Shown here: positions 1 through 11,958 of the stretch, piece by piece
How positions within the stretch are numbered: the stretch's first letter is position 1
Layout of the letters: the number at the start of each line of letters is the position of its first letter
NCBI GenBank assembly: GCA_030512295.1
Contig: JAULSR010000001.1
Coordinates: 1,302,001-1,366,000, forward strand
Reading direction: 5' to 3'
Length of the DNA stretch: 64,000 nt
From: Bombardia bombarda
Taxonomy: Eukaryota; Ascomycota; Sordariomycetes; Sordariales; Lasiosphaeriaceae
The notes under the pieces: model-generated
What the model was told of the DNA's origin: nothing
Seen by the model: only the letters and a program-made list of their open reading frames with translations
Database searches by the model: none
Translations under genes and position numbers: made by a program

Positions 1-2174
1 TCGTGCCGCTGGACCCCGTCATGGCGCCGCCGCCGACGGTGCAGTACTTTTTCGCGCGGCCGTGTTCAGCCGCAAAGTCGTCGGCGCGCGACACCTCGAC
101 GGGGTGGACAAACTCCCAGGCCTGCTGGAAGCGGGCGTGGCCGGGCACCTTTTGGGCGACAAAGTCCATGGCGAAGAGGCGGACGACCCAGGGGGTCTCG
201 AAGGCGTTGGCGTCGCCCGAGGCGGCGCGCGCGCTGAGGTCGGCGTGGATGCGCGGCGTCGAGATGGGGCTCAGGTGCGCCGTGTACGACTGCGGGATCG
301 AGATGCCGTGGGGGCGGGGCGCGATGTGGCGCTGGATGCCGTCGAGGCACTCGGGCGACAGCTCGTTGTCGCCAAAGGAGCCGAGCAGCTCGGTGACGAG
401 GATGTCGACCTTGGTGATGACGTCCTTGTTGGCCGCGAGGCGCGGGCCCTCCCACTCGCGCATGTCCGTCTTGACCACGGTCACGCGGTTGCCCCACTCG
501 CGCTCGTTTTGGCGGAGGAGGTAGACGTAGGCGTTCTGGTTCTTCTCGAGCGCCCACATCTGGATGGCGGTGCCGGTGCGCTCGGCGGCGCGCAGGACGC
601 GCGTGACGAGTGGGCCGCGGCCGGCGCCGGCGACGGCACAGATGAGCTCCCGGCAGTTGGGCGCCTCCGCCGTCGCGGATGAGGTGGGCTTGTTGAGCAG
701 CTTCCACTCGGCCATGGCCTCTGTGACGGCCGCCTCGTACTGGTCGTACTTGACGGGGTCGCCTTCGAACATCTCGTATGTGGCCGACTCGAGATTGTCT
801 GAGAGCGGCTGGAGAGGTGATTGCAGCCAATCTTGGAAGCTTGTGAGGGCTGGGGACTCCATGGCTGAGTACGGGGGCTGTTGGCGCTCGACGTATTTAA
901 TGTAGCCTAGATAGGCGTTCTGGGGGGGCATGTGCGGCTTGCGATTTTCCTTAAGCGCCTGCTTTGCCTCGGAGAGGGAGGGGAAGTCGATCGCCATCTT
1001 GCCTGGGGCCTCGTTGAGATTTTGGGTGTCGGGGCCGACATCAGTAAGGAACAACCATGGCGAGTTCTTCAACCGCATGTAGCGCGTGATCAGAGCTTGG
1101 TGGTTCCGGCTGAGGGTGGGATGTCCAGCTCGGTTGTCTTGGAAGATGTCCTTTGTGAGCGAAAGGTAGTGTAGTGGCTCGGCGAACCAGCGCTCCTGGA
1201 GGTCCGTCTCGGGCAGTCGTCTAGGAATGCGCAATGCTAGTTGGATAGTTAGTATAGTCTTCAATCACAGACTCGAAGTAAACACTGAGATATGTGGTGA
1301 CGTCTTGTATGGTGTTAGGTGTCTCGACAGGGGAAAGAAGAAACATACCAACGAATAACATGGTGTTATAAGTGCAAACGGATCTGATGGTATGCCAGGA
1401 GTCCCACGCCCCAAATAGATCAATCTCCTTGGTTGCCTTTTCCTCGGCCTCAGCGTCATTTGCCTCACGGAACAGGGACGAGAGGGTTTCCACCTTCTCC
1501 TCCAGGCCGGGTTCCCGGTACATGGGCATGTGGATGATGATGTTGGTCTGGGTCGTCACCTCCATGCACTCCTGGACGGCGCGGGCATACTGGGCAACAC
1601 CGCGGCCGCTGTCCTCCCGTGGGCCGGGGATGATGATGCTCCTGGCGCCGCAAAAGTTGGCATATGTAATCTCAAGGTTCAAGACCTGGCGCGAGATGCT
1701 GGAGATCAGGGGGTCAGAGGAGCACAGGTCGATCCAGGGACTCGAATATGCCACGAGAGCGCCAACATAGCTACTGGGAAAGTACGACGTGTCCTTGTTA
1801 GTTAAGGTTGAGACAACAGGGCCTGGCAGAGACGGATTCGACCTCTGAGCAGCAGTGAGCCCCCGTTCCTGGGCCCACTGTTCTCGCTCCTGGAGATGAC
1901 TTTTATACAAGTCAACAACCCGGTTGAAGAAGTGCTGGTTGGTGATGGGGGTTGTGACAAAGTTGAACTAGGTCCGGTGTTAGTCCACCGATATTTAGGC
2001 AGGTACCTTATTTGGGTAGACAGACTGGAGAAAGATACTTACACCACTGTTCAGAACATAGCTGTACTGGCCGTCGGTGAGGGTCTCGAACCGGTTGGAG
2101 TCGTGCTGGCCAATGCAGAAGGAGGGGCGCGATTCAAAGCTATCCGACTCTGGGTTGAGATGGTCCGACGACAT
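1..2174 (-). CDS. PRMT5/Skb1-type protein arginine N-methyltransferase, C-terminus cut by window edge
   Basis: Type II arginine methyltransferase (PRMT5/Skb1/Hsl7 family), which makes symmetric dimethylarginine on histones, Sm proteins and cell-cycle regulators. Exons on the minus strand: 2174-2043, 1967-1349 and 1236 to the window edge (introns with GTAAGT, GTATGT donors and TAG acceptors), giving about 662 visible residues. The N-terminal part is the TIM-barrel region. The catalytic part shows the SAM-binding loop GAGRGPL and the family hallmark VTELLGSFGDNELSPE, whose Glu residues belong to the double-E loop. The last visible residues (KYCTVGGGAMTG) fall in the beta-barrel, so roughly 100-150 residues lie outside the window. 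The ATG at 2174 is followed by an open 44-codon exon. It is divergent from PRP43 across about 1.1 kb. Identification is confident; the exon ends are inferred from frame and splice signals. Confidence 0.93.
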
Positions 2175-3300
2175 TGTAGCAGCGAGTTCCAGTGTCTGCT
2201 GTCTTGGTATACGGCTGCGTGCGAATTGAAGGGTTTTGCAGGAGCCAAAAGGGTGCGCTTGGCCAAGTACTAAGTACCTTAGTAGTACCTGGGTCCAGAT
2301 GTTCTCAAGGTAGTAGTATGTATTTTATATGGCTGGGCAGAGACTACATGAACCTGGAACCTGGAACCTTGGACCCAAGAACTTGGCTTCAAGAGGGGAA
2401 ATAAATAAGGAGAGAGGGAGAATAAAGTGCAGTGAATTAAACATCACCTAGGTCCATGGTGTCTATGAATTTGGGATATGCAGTGGATTGCGAGGGTGCT
2501 TTCTCGGTCCCGTACGTTCATTCCAAGCTGCCGGAATCTCGACTCGAGGCAGTGAGTGACACACAAATTCTTTGCCTCGACAAGGCTTATTTCCATCCAG
2601 AGAAGAATTAGGGTCCGCCGGGGTCCACGGTGTGGGGAGACGACACTATGGTTCAGCCAATGTCCTTCGATGTCCGTGGCAGCAGGAATCAAAGTTAAGT
2701 ACCATACGTGCATATGCCCTTCAAAGAGAGAGATTGGCAGTTGAATTTGGAGGCAGCAGCACTCGTTCAGATAGTGGCATGTCAAATTAGAATGAACTGT
2801 TAGAACTATCACTTCAAGATCAAATAGGTTTTAAAATAGAGACCATGAACTGCAATACGAGTCCCGTTCTGCAAAAGTTGCGATCACTGGGGTCGGGTAA
2901 CTGCGTCTTGAAATGAGTAGATACTGATGGATGTCCTCTGTAGCTGTTCGGGCGCGCTGGTGCTCTTGGTGGGGAAAAAGAATCGACAAAAACGGTTCTT
3001 GGCACTTTGGGGTCGAGGGGCCCAGATGCTCCACTTTCAGCCCTTGCAGGATCTTATCACTCTCGGCCTTCATTGGCCACGCCCCACCATCTCGCCCCTG
3101 GTCCCGCACGGGCCTCCCAGCTGGGCCGGACAAAAAAAAGTTGCTGGCTGCCTCACAAGTAAAGCGAAGCAGGCAGGCGCGACTGGTCCACCTGGGTGTG
3201 CAAGCAATCTTCATCTCGTCGCCGCGCAACAGCACAACCCGGTTCTAGCCCTTCGCACTTTAACTACCCGCTGCATCGACCTGAAATCGCACACCTCACA
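2175..3300. other. Divergent intergenic region between PRMT5-like gene and PRP43
   Basis: No gene recognised. It must hold both promoters. It includes one ACCTAGGT palindrome at 2446-2453. The 3190-3300 part is a C/A-rich leader typical of fungal 5' untranslated regions directly before the PRP43 ATG. Confidence 0.6.
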
Positions 3301-5729
3301 ATGTCCGAATTTCCTTCGGATCCAACGAAAGGCGTCAAGCGATCGAGTCTGGACGAAGCGGACACCAAGGACTCGAAGCGCATCAAGACGGCCAAGGGCG
3401 CCAACAACGACGACAAGATGGCCGAAAAGTACAACCCCTACCTCGCCCACCAGTACGAGGAGGACAACAGCTACGGCCAAAATAATGGCTCTGGATCCCC
3501 CTCGATGTGCTCGAGATGCACAAGACCACGGCCGCCCAGGCCGCCACACTCGAGGACCTCGACATCAACCCCTGGACTGGCCAGCCTCACTCGCAGCAAT
3601 ACTTCAAGATCCTCCAAACTAGACGCGACTTGCCCGTCTGCAAGCAGCGGCAGGAGTTCCTCGACAACTTCCACAGCGCCCAGATCCTCGTCTTCGTCGG
3701 TGAGACCGGTTCGGGAAAGACCACACAGATCCCCCAATACGTGCTTTTTGATGAGTTGCCGCACAAGACGGGCAAGCTCATTGCCTGCACCCAGCCCCGC
3801 AGAGTCGCCGCCATGTCGGTTGCCCAGCGTGTCGCCAACGAGCTGGATGTTGAGCTGGGTCAGGAGGTCGGCTACAGCATCCGTTTCGAGAACAAGACGG
3901 GTCCCAAGACCATGCTCAAGTACATGACGGATGGTCAGCTGCTGCGAGAGGCCATGCACGACCACGACATGTCCCGCTACAGCTGCATTATTCTCGACGA
4001 GGCTCACGAACGTACCCTGGCTACCGATATCCTCATGGCCCTGCTCAAGCAGATCGCCTCCCGGAGGAATGACCTGAAGATTGTGGTCATGTCCGCCACC
4101 CTTGACGCCCAAAAGTTCCAGACCTATTTCTTCGACGCGCCCCTGCTCGCAGTACCTGGTCGAACCCACCCTGTCGAGATCTTCTACACACCCGAGCCCG
4201 AGAGGGACTACCTCGAGGCCTCGGTACGGACAGTGCTGCAGATCCACGCAACCGAGCCTGAGGGCGATATTCTCCTCTTCTTGACCGGAGAGGAGGAGAT
4301 CGAGGACGCTTGCCGTCGTATCAGCCTGGAAGTAGATGACATGATCAGAGAATCCGACGCCGGACCCATGAAGGTTTATCCCCTCTATGGTACCCTGCCT
4401 CCAGCGCAGCAGCAAAGGATTTTCGACAAAGCCCCCGAGCCGCTGCGCAAGGGCGGTCGACCTGGCCGGAAGGTCATTGTCGCGACCAATATTGCCGAAA
4501 CATCCCTGACCATTGACGGTATCGTCTACGTCGTCGACCCCGGCTTCAGCAAGCAAAAGATCTACAACCCTCGGTCGCGCGTTGAATCCCTCCTCGTCTC
4601 CCCCATCTCTAAGGCCTCAGCCCAACAAAGAGCCGGTCGTGCTGGTCGTACACGGCCCGGAAAATGCTTCCGTCTGTACACGGAGAAGGCGTTCAAGAAG
4701 GAGTTGATTGAGCAGACCTATCCTGAAATTCTGCGGTCTAACCTCGCCAACACAGTTCTGGAGCTGAAGAAGCTCGGCGTCGAGGACCTGGTGCATTTCG
4801 ACCTCATGGACCCCCCAGCGCCCGAGACCATGATGCGCGCTCTGGAGGAGCTCAACTACCTGGCCTGCCTGGATGACGATGGAGAGCTCACCAAGCTGGG
4901 CAGCCTGGCGTCCGAGTTCCCCCTCGACCCAGCGCTCGCCGTCATGCTGATTTCGTCGCCCGAATTCTACTGCTCCAACGAGATGCTCTCCATCACATCG
5001 CTGCTGTCGGTGCCCCAGATCTTTGTGCGGCCCAACAACGCGCGCAAGCGAGCCGACGAGATGAAGATGCAGTTTGCCCACCCCGACGGCGACCACCTGA
5101 CCCTCCTCAACGCCTACCACGCCTTCAAGGGGGCCGAGCAGAGCGGCGGCGACCCCAAGCAGTGGTGCCACGAGCACTTCTTGTCCTTCCGCCACCTGTC
5201 GAGCGCAGATAACGTCCGCGCCCAGCTGAAGCGCATCATGGAGACGCACGACATCGAGCTCATCAGCACGTCGTTCCAGGACAAGAACTACTACACCAAC
5301 ATCCGGCGCGCGCTGCTGGCCGGCTTCTTCATGCAGGTGGCGATGCGCGAGAGCAGCAACAACAAGGTGTACAAGACGGTCAAAGACGACCAGCTCGTCA
5401 TGATCCACCCCAGCACGGTCGTGTCTAGCCCTTATGACTGGGTCGTCTATAATGAGTTTGTGCTCACGACTAAGCAATACGTCAGGACCGTGACGAATAT
5501 TCGGCCGGAGTGGCTTTTGGTATGTGTTTCTGTCCCTTGTGTCATATACTTTTCGGCAATCTACATGAACATGCAACTAACCATTTTTTTTGGTGCTTTT
5601 TTATAGGAAATCGCACCTGTTTACTACGACGTGGACTCGTTTGAGAAGGGCGAGATCAAGTCGGCGCTCTCCCGGATCACAGAAAAGATTCGCCGCAGAC
5701 AGGCCATCAAGGGGCCTGCGCCCCGGTAA
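3301..5729 (+). CDS. PRP43: Pre-mRNA-splicing and ribosome-biogenesis DEAH-box RNA helicase Prp43, with an apparent 1-base frameshift
   Basis: DEAH/RHA helicase that releases the spliceosomal lariat and acts in rRNA processing. The ATG at 3301 opens MSEFPSDPTKG and reaches the Prp43-typical KYNPYLAH. At the five-C run 3497-3501 the frame breaks: downstream homology (PLDVLEMHKTT, then LEDLDINPWTGQPHSQ) continues in another frame. One additional C restores a 780-residue protein; as written the ATG frame stops at 3927. Motifs in the restored numbering: GETGSGKT about 134-141, DEAH about 233, SAT about 265, then QQRAGRAGRTRPGKC, ratchet/winged-helix and OB-fold regions. A final intron 5520-5606 (GTATGT...TATAG) separates the last 40 residues (EIAPVYYDVD...). 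No splice pair explains the shift without losing conserved sequence. The gene is essential in yeast, so a consensus error is more likely than a pseudogene. Confidence 0.95.
3497..3501 (+). other. Frame break at a C5 homopolymer in PRP43
   Basis: Codons before the run (GGC TCT GGA TCC CCC) and after it (CTC GAT GTG CTC GAG) are both Prp43-like but lie in different frames. Six Cs instead of five would join them. There is no GT-AG pair here that fits frame and length. Confidence 0.85.
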
Positions 5730-6102
5730 GTAGAATGAGATGGAATGGTTGGGAGAAATAAAATTCCGAGGTAATTAGACTAGGGCAGTAGCAGCAGCTA
5801 GATATTGTCTATGAGAGAGGGGGGTTGGTGGTTCCCTTGATATTTGATATACACACCATTGCGTCATACATGTTGAATTGCGGTATGGAAGGCAGGAAGG
5901 CAGAAGACAGGGAGGCAGGCGGTCACATGTGTAGATTGGAGTGAAAATACCCCATCTCTATAGCGGAACGAAAGAATGGAAGAAAGAAAGAAAGAAGGGC
6001 TTGCGAGAGTTGCATTTCTTTTTTGGGCATTCTGTTGCATGACTGATTTACCCCTTTTCCGCCGTCTTTTGCGTACCAACTACCTAACTAAGTGGTGACA
6101 AG

Positions 6103-6126
6103 TGATGGTGATGGTGATGGTGATGG
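6103..6126 (+). repeat. (TGATGG)n microsatellite
   Basis: Four tandem copies of a TGATGG unit in non-coding sequence downstream of PRP43. Confidence 0.9.
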
Positions 6127-9100
6127 GCTCTGTATGTAAGCGATAGACAAAGAAGGAGAATGTCCCTCTGGTCGTCTGCAGAGGGGTGGTGGCAGGTGTT
6201 TTTGTTTTTTTTTAACTTCTGAGGGAAGAGATAAAAGATGGTCTTTGCAGAATCCTTGACATAAAGGCTGCTGTTGTTATCTCTTAGATGAGGGTTTGTT
6301 TAGACACCATGCCGGCAATTGAATCATTCCAGTTCACAGGTCGTTATTAGAGATGACAATGAAATGGAAATCTATTGCACCGTCTTCATGACGTATCACA
6401 AAGCTAGTAAAATAAATTCGTTGTTTTTTCTCGGTGAAAACATGGTGCGGGCGAGGTGCATGTCTAGATCTGTGTGTGTATTCGTTGGTAGGTAGGTGTG
6501 GTAGTCAGCCGCTGCACATGGCAAGGGTCCCGTCCCCTTCACGCCGAGACATTTTAACGACCGCGCCAGTGTGCGTTCGGGTTTCCGCGGTGAAACAGCT
6601 GGGATACGAACAAGCAAGTCGAATGAGAAAGGGCTTAGAAAACTAAGAGGTGAAAGGGGTGGTTGGTTGATTGGTGATGGCGGTAAGGCAAGGTAGTGGT
6701 GGGGGAGAAAGGGAAAAAAAAAATGAAAGGAAAAGGGAGGGAGGAGTGGGCCAGCCGCGTGGAAGTTCTGGACAGACAGTATGATGATTTACCTACCATA
6801 TGTACGTGTGTATGTGGGTGTGGGTGGTATGGCTTGCCGAGAGAGTGGCCGACAAGAAGCGGTCCGGTCGGCGGTTTTTTCCAACCTCTGCCGGTCCCGC
6901 TGAGCCAAAGCTGACATGCCGAGAGAACCTCCCTTCACTTATCTCGCTTCTTTTTCCTCTTTTTTTCTCAACTCGGCAATAATACCAATAAGCCCGATCT
7001 TATATATCTTGAGGGGGGGAGGAAGAAAAGCATGTGCCATGCCCTGTCTATCCCGTACCATCCTCTATCTTCCTCACGCTTCCTCTCGCACTCTCCCTGC
7101 AGGCCCATGCTCATCACAATAGACGTACTTACATTGAGTGATCTTAGCCAATAGGAGACGAAACCCAGGGATTGTCGTTGCATGTATGCCAGCTGCAAGG
7201 TGACTGAGATGTGACCTCATCTTTGGCCTCGTTATACCCTTTTTTCTGCCATCTTTTTCTGTGGGTGCTGCTTTTTCTTCTTCGCCTTGATCTATTCCAT
7301 GTGATCATGGACATAGATTACCATCGTTCGGGGCAGCCTACTTAACTCGGCAATGCACCGCAACGTGGCCGGGACGCGCTTCCGCGGTTGGTATTTTCTG
7401 ATCTATCATTTTGATGTCAGTCTATTCGGGAAGGCCCGGCGGTATAGTCTTGAGCGATACGAAATGCTAGTGGTGGATTCCACGCCGGCCTAATAAGTTG
7501 CTCATGTTGCTTTTGGCCTTCGTCTCTCAGAGCCTCCAGATAGACAGACAGAGTCTCCATCGGGATGAGCAGACAGGTCGATACAACTATCTTAACCGCC
7601 ACCGCTGCCCAGCGGTAGACTGTCCTGTGTGCATGACTGCATTTGTCGATAATAAAGGGGGGCCACGGTTTGTTGCAAAACAGACCTAGGTAAGGCACTT
7701 GGCCAAACTGTTCCGTTGGTTACTACCCGGGTATCTCTACCAATGGCACATGCCAAAAGTATGGGTATGGATGGGATCACGACAGCTAGCTAGCCGCCCT
7801 ATGCGAACGCCGAAGCCGAGCAAGCGAGCTCATGTACCAATCTTGCACACAAGGCCGCCACGATACTATGCCACAGTCTCGATGTGACGAACAAATGACG
7901 GCATTCCGTATGTAATGCATTTGTAGAACGCGCAGACATGCCGCCACAACGCATGTTACCCCAAAAAGGGGCTACAGCTCGCGTCTCTGCCGTCCGATTA
8001 GCCCTGAACTCCTGGAGCCCATCCTTCTAGGATGTCAGCAAATAAACACTGCTTTCATGCTTATTCAGGGTATCCCGCCAGAGAAGTGCGACGACATTAT
8101 TGGACATGTAGAGCGCGAGGTTGGGTTGACCTGCATGTGTTATTGGTGCTGGGGTGGTGCATGCATTAACAGCTAGATAAGTAATAAGCCTCTTGAGATA
8201 TCCTGGTATGTGCTGCATCGTTTAGGTGTATCAACTATCTCAAAATCGCCAAGTTCTGTGGTGATCTGGGGGTCAGATATCGAGTAAGAGTTCTGGATAG
8301 GTAAAGAGGACAAGAACTCGAAATGAGGCGCGAACGAGTTTGTCGGAATTAGCGTACGTAGGTCCAAAGTTATTGTTTCGCGGGATACATCAATCATTCT
8401 TTCATTATACCTAGGTTCTCCATACTCAACATTTTCGGATATGAAGAGTTGCCCAATTCGAAAATAGGGAGGTATTATCATGCAAATGACATGTGCCTTG
8501 AGGCGATGATGCACCAGATATGGCTATGGCCCCGAGACAAACTTAGAGAGCCCGTGTTGAATACCGCATAATGTAACTAATGGGCTGCTAGGAACGCTAT
8601 TGGGATTATAGTCCATTCTTGGCTCACGTTGTGAAACTGTTCTCTCATCAGACACTTCGGCCTCAACACAGTCAGAGCTGGATATTACTTTCTCGGGTTT
8701 GCGAATATGGTCATTTGTGATCGACAGGCGGGCTACTTATCGTGATACCACGGTAAGTAGTAGCCCAATCAAATATTAGCTAGTACCAAGAAGGTATAAC
8801 AGGAGGCCAGCTGAGTTAGCAGAGCCCGTCACCAGTAGCTGATATAACGCCACATGTGAATACAAACCAATGGCCAAGCCGACCACAAGATTAAGCCAAG
8901 TACATGAATAAGGTCTCCGACAAGGGGGGAATATATGAGAAGAATAAACAGGGGACTCCCGTTGTTGTGCAACATATCAGGCTGATGACATGCGTTTCGC
9001 TGGCACATATACCCAGGTTGTGTAAAGCGATAAAGGCGAAGTCGCTGAAAGCGGAAAGTGTTTCTTTTCCCCATTTTGACAACGGTTGAAGGCCAAGGAA

Positions 9101-9738
9101 ACTAGAGACCATCGGGAGAGAGCAGGCTTACGTGAAGGGCCCCGGGATATTGATGAGATTCTGAAATAGAGATCCCATATGCGTGACGCGGCGGTGGTGA
9201 AACACGGTAGACCTACTTTAGAATAGACTCGAAATTCCTTGTGATGCATTTTTACGAATGCCGGCCTGTGCAAGATGACTAGCTTATTCGTGAATCGAAA
9301 CTGCTGGGAACGGAATTGCCTTTCTGTTAGGATCCTGTCTTGCATCGCTCAGGTTATATTGACTGTGAACCCGTTCAAGACCGAGCATTCGAAGCCTTTG
9401 TCGTGATCATGACGAAATACGGCATAGGATATCAAGCAGCGTAGCATTAAAGAGAAGTCGGGAGTTGACGACGGTAGAAATTTAATTAGGTTGATGAGGC
9501 CGGCAACACAGACACAAGAGGTTGGTTGCTTTGAGATTTGTCTACCACAAAAACAGAGGCTGCGGCATCTCGAGTCGTGTAAAATAACGGGGATGGCGCA
9601 GATTCGGCGACGCAGACACTCCCGGAGAGGTAGCCAGAATGGCGTGCTAATTAGTGTGCGTAGGAGAATGGCGGTAGTGGTGCGAACTGCGAAGGTGGTG
9701 GGAATGAGACGGGATGTTGTTGAAGAAAGATAGACGCG

Positions 9739-10449
9739 TTAGGGGCGGCCCCCACCAGGGCAATCTTCCCACCCCGACCGGATCATGGTTGTAAACATAT
9801 CTGCCCCCAAGACAGCCGATTGCAGCGTTTCACGGCCGCGTTTCCCATGTCGTGCTCCGTGATTTGTTGCGAGTGAGAGAACATCTAGCGAGTATCGCGT
9901 CCCGGCTGGGACGCACTCGCCTTGGCTTAGCTCTTGGCTGTAATAATTGATCTGCGTTGAAATGTGGTACAACTTGCACCTTCCACGCGCTTTTTGGTCA
10001 TTCAGGCATCCAATGGAAGTTTGCGGTTTCGCAAAGTCTAAACATGCTTTCAAGAACTCCGTTCTCAGTCGACTAGCACAGTACGGAGCACTGTATATAT
10101 AGTGAGTACAATCTAGCCCTTGAAAGTTCGTTAGCGTGGTCCAAAGGACAGGGTTCCCAGCCAAAACTTTCAAACTTAACGAAAGAATGGCTAATTTTGA
10201 CGAAATAAAAACAGCTCTATTTAATAGAGGGTGTTTGATTGTATATGCAGGTAAATTTTTAAGCGTTAAGAAAGGTTTTCTGGTTGTAAAACTGTTGTAA
10301 AATGAAGGCTTGACCCTAACCCCGGTGGGAGGAACCACGCTAACGAACGAACCAGGGCTGGATTCTACAAGGAAGGCGCGTGCGGTGCTAGTGAGCTTCA
10401 TCGTGGATACTACACTACCTAGTGGGGCATTTCGGGACCTTGATTCCAT
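9739..10449 (-). CDS. Uncertain 236-codon ORF of unknown function
   Basis: An uninterrupted ATG-to-stop frame of 236 codons in a gene-poor region. I recognise no family. Composition is uneven: the first 50 codons and the last 90 are balanced, while codons about 60-100 (LTLKNLPAYTIKHPLL and onward) are AT-rich and hydrophobic. The C-terminal third is rich in Gly, Arg and Cys and ends CPGGGRP. No signal peptide is evident. There is no clear TATA box or C/T-rich leader upstream, unlike the accepted genes here. It may be a lineage-specific gene, a fragment of an inserted or organelle-derived sequence, or chance. Only length and lack of stops support it. Confidence 0.25.
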   Translation of the reverse strand: MESRSRNAPLGSVVSTMKLTSTARAFLVESSPGSFVSVVPPTGVRVKPSFYNSFTTRKPFLTLKNLPAYTIKHPLLNRAVFISSKLAILSLSLKVLAGNPVLWTTLTNFQGLDCTHYIYSAPYCASRLRTEFLKACLDFAKPQTSIGCLNDQKARGRCKLYHISTQINYYSQELSQGECVPAGTRYSLDVLSLATNHGARHGKRGRETLQSAVLGADMFTTMIRSGWEDCPGGGRP

Positions 10450-11760
10450 AAGTGGGTCCTGGAACGGATGAGCCCGTACAGTGGAGTAGCACTGTAGAGT
10501 CGTTGTTTCCTTCCTGGACGAGCGCCATCATCACGAGCAAGTCAAAATGGGCCAAGGAGCCGGCCGTAGTGGGTCTGTCTGTCGGCCCATCGTCCATTCC
10601 CTAGTTCAAGTTGGCAGGCACGATCGAGCACACAGAGCAACTCTACCAAGGAACGCCGGCAAGCTATCTATCGTCGTTTCCTTTGATGAAACTACACTAC
10701 GATGAATGGAATAGCGAACTTGCTTTTGGCCGCTTTTGACCTTGTTCGTCTAGGCACGAATCGGAATGGCTTTCTTAGTTTCTTTCAGCCTCAAGGAGCA
10801 AGCTGTCGTGTATGGTGCATCCAGTACACCACCGTACGACGTCGGGTCCCGCCCAACACACCCGCGGGCCGTCTCATGCACAACCGGTCCCATTATAGCT
10901 GGTGAGCAAGAGCTTGGAGCTGCCTGGAGCTGCTCAGAGCTTGAGAGCTTGGGAGCTTCAGGGTCTGTTGGAGGTGCATGTCCTAGGTAGGCCTGTGACA
11001 GACACTGACAGGTTCTAGAAGCGCCGCTGAGACCCTCTTTGCGTATTGAACGGCGTTTTGTCTACAGTGCCCTGTCAGATCTCATATTCTTTTCTGGCAT
11101 CATTGGTTCGTTTCTTTACTTTCCCCGTCTCTTTTCTCAACCTCTTTTCTCCCCACTTCCCTCCCCCCCCCCCGCATCGGCCCTTCCCCCAATAACAGCG
11201 GGGTGGGAGGGGACCAGACGGGGGCAGCTCCAAGCGGAGCATCTGATGCTCCTCTGCAATTCCCTGGACCCAGACTTTCCATCGTTCGGAACCTGATACG
11301 GCCTTGGCACTATTGGCGGGATGACTGCCGCGTCTGCGGGACAGCAGGACAACGGAAAGGCAGCAGGCATTCACAGGGTGCAGAAACCTCCGATCTTTTC
11401 CTCAGAGTCAGACCCCGTTGAGTCCCACGGTTCCACGGAAATAATGATCATGATGCTAGCCAGTGACCAATCTCAAGCCGTCCATAGGGAAGAGACAGAC
11501 TGGCAACAAGTCGATCCGCCCATGCCAGACCAAGGCACATGGTCTCTCTCCCATCGGCGCATTCTTATAGCTGGCCCTGGCCGTAGACATGATGCATTGA
11601 ATCATCGAATCCCGGTACTACCTGGCGCACCCTTGTCTCGCCCCGTAGGGGTCTAACAGCCACCGGCTTCTCTCCGAGAAGGAGAGAATTGGTGTGTAGC
11701 CTTGTACACAGTAATGGCATGGATCTAGAGAAACATGTGCACCACCATCCCCTGCCTTGT

Positions 11761-11769
11761 CTATAAAAA
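11761..11769 (+). promoter_or_regulatory. TATA box of the small four-cysteine gene
   Basis: CTATAAAAA lies 198 bp upstream of the ATG at 11959 and is followed by a C/T- and A/C-rich leader, the usual layout of a strongly expressed filamentous-fungal promoter. Confidence 0.6.
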
Positions 11770-11958
11770 CGCCTACCCGCACTTTGATCTCATTTCTCTT
11801 TCCTTTGGCTTCACGAACACCATCAAAGCGCCCCGGTTTCTAGACCTGGAGTCTCAGCTTCGACAACATCAAACCAACATTTGTCTATTATTCCCATCTG
11901 TCCGAAATCCATCCCACAAACTCCAAGCCAAACCACCACCCACCTTTAACCATCCACC

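Larger units (their letters stand above)
5730..11958. other. 6.2 kb gene-poor region
   Basis: No recognisable gene apart from the uncertain ORF at 9739-10449. The first few hundred bases are the PRP43 3' region. A (TGATGG)n microsatellite lies at 6103-6126 and ACCTAGGT palindromes at 7684-7691 and 8409-8416. The 8.0-9.4 kb part looks more AT-rich than the coding parts of the window, with only short ORFs (longest 113 codons, 8514-8173 minus) that match nothing I know. The last 250 bases are the promoter and leader of the small four-cysteine gene. Confidence 0.6.

Noticed and set aside
66..830. 254-codon Arg-rich minus-strand ORF at the left end
   Set aside because: Out-of-frame shadow of the PRMT5-like exon, whose true frame runs to the window edge without a stop.
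3471..4556. 361-codon minus-strand ORF antisense to PRP43 (and another at 4617-5576)
   Set aside because: Shadow frames created by GC-rich third positions of the helicase gene; no family resemblance and no promoter.
9739..10449. Group I intron or rRNA fragment as the source of the 236-codon ORF
   Set aside because: I looked for conserved group I core sequences and rRNA stretches and found none.
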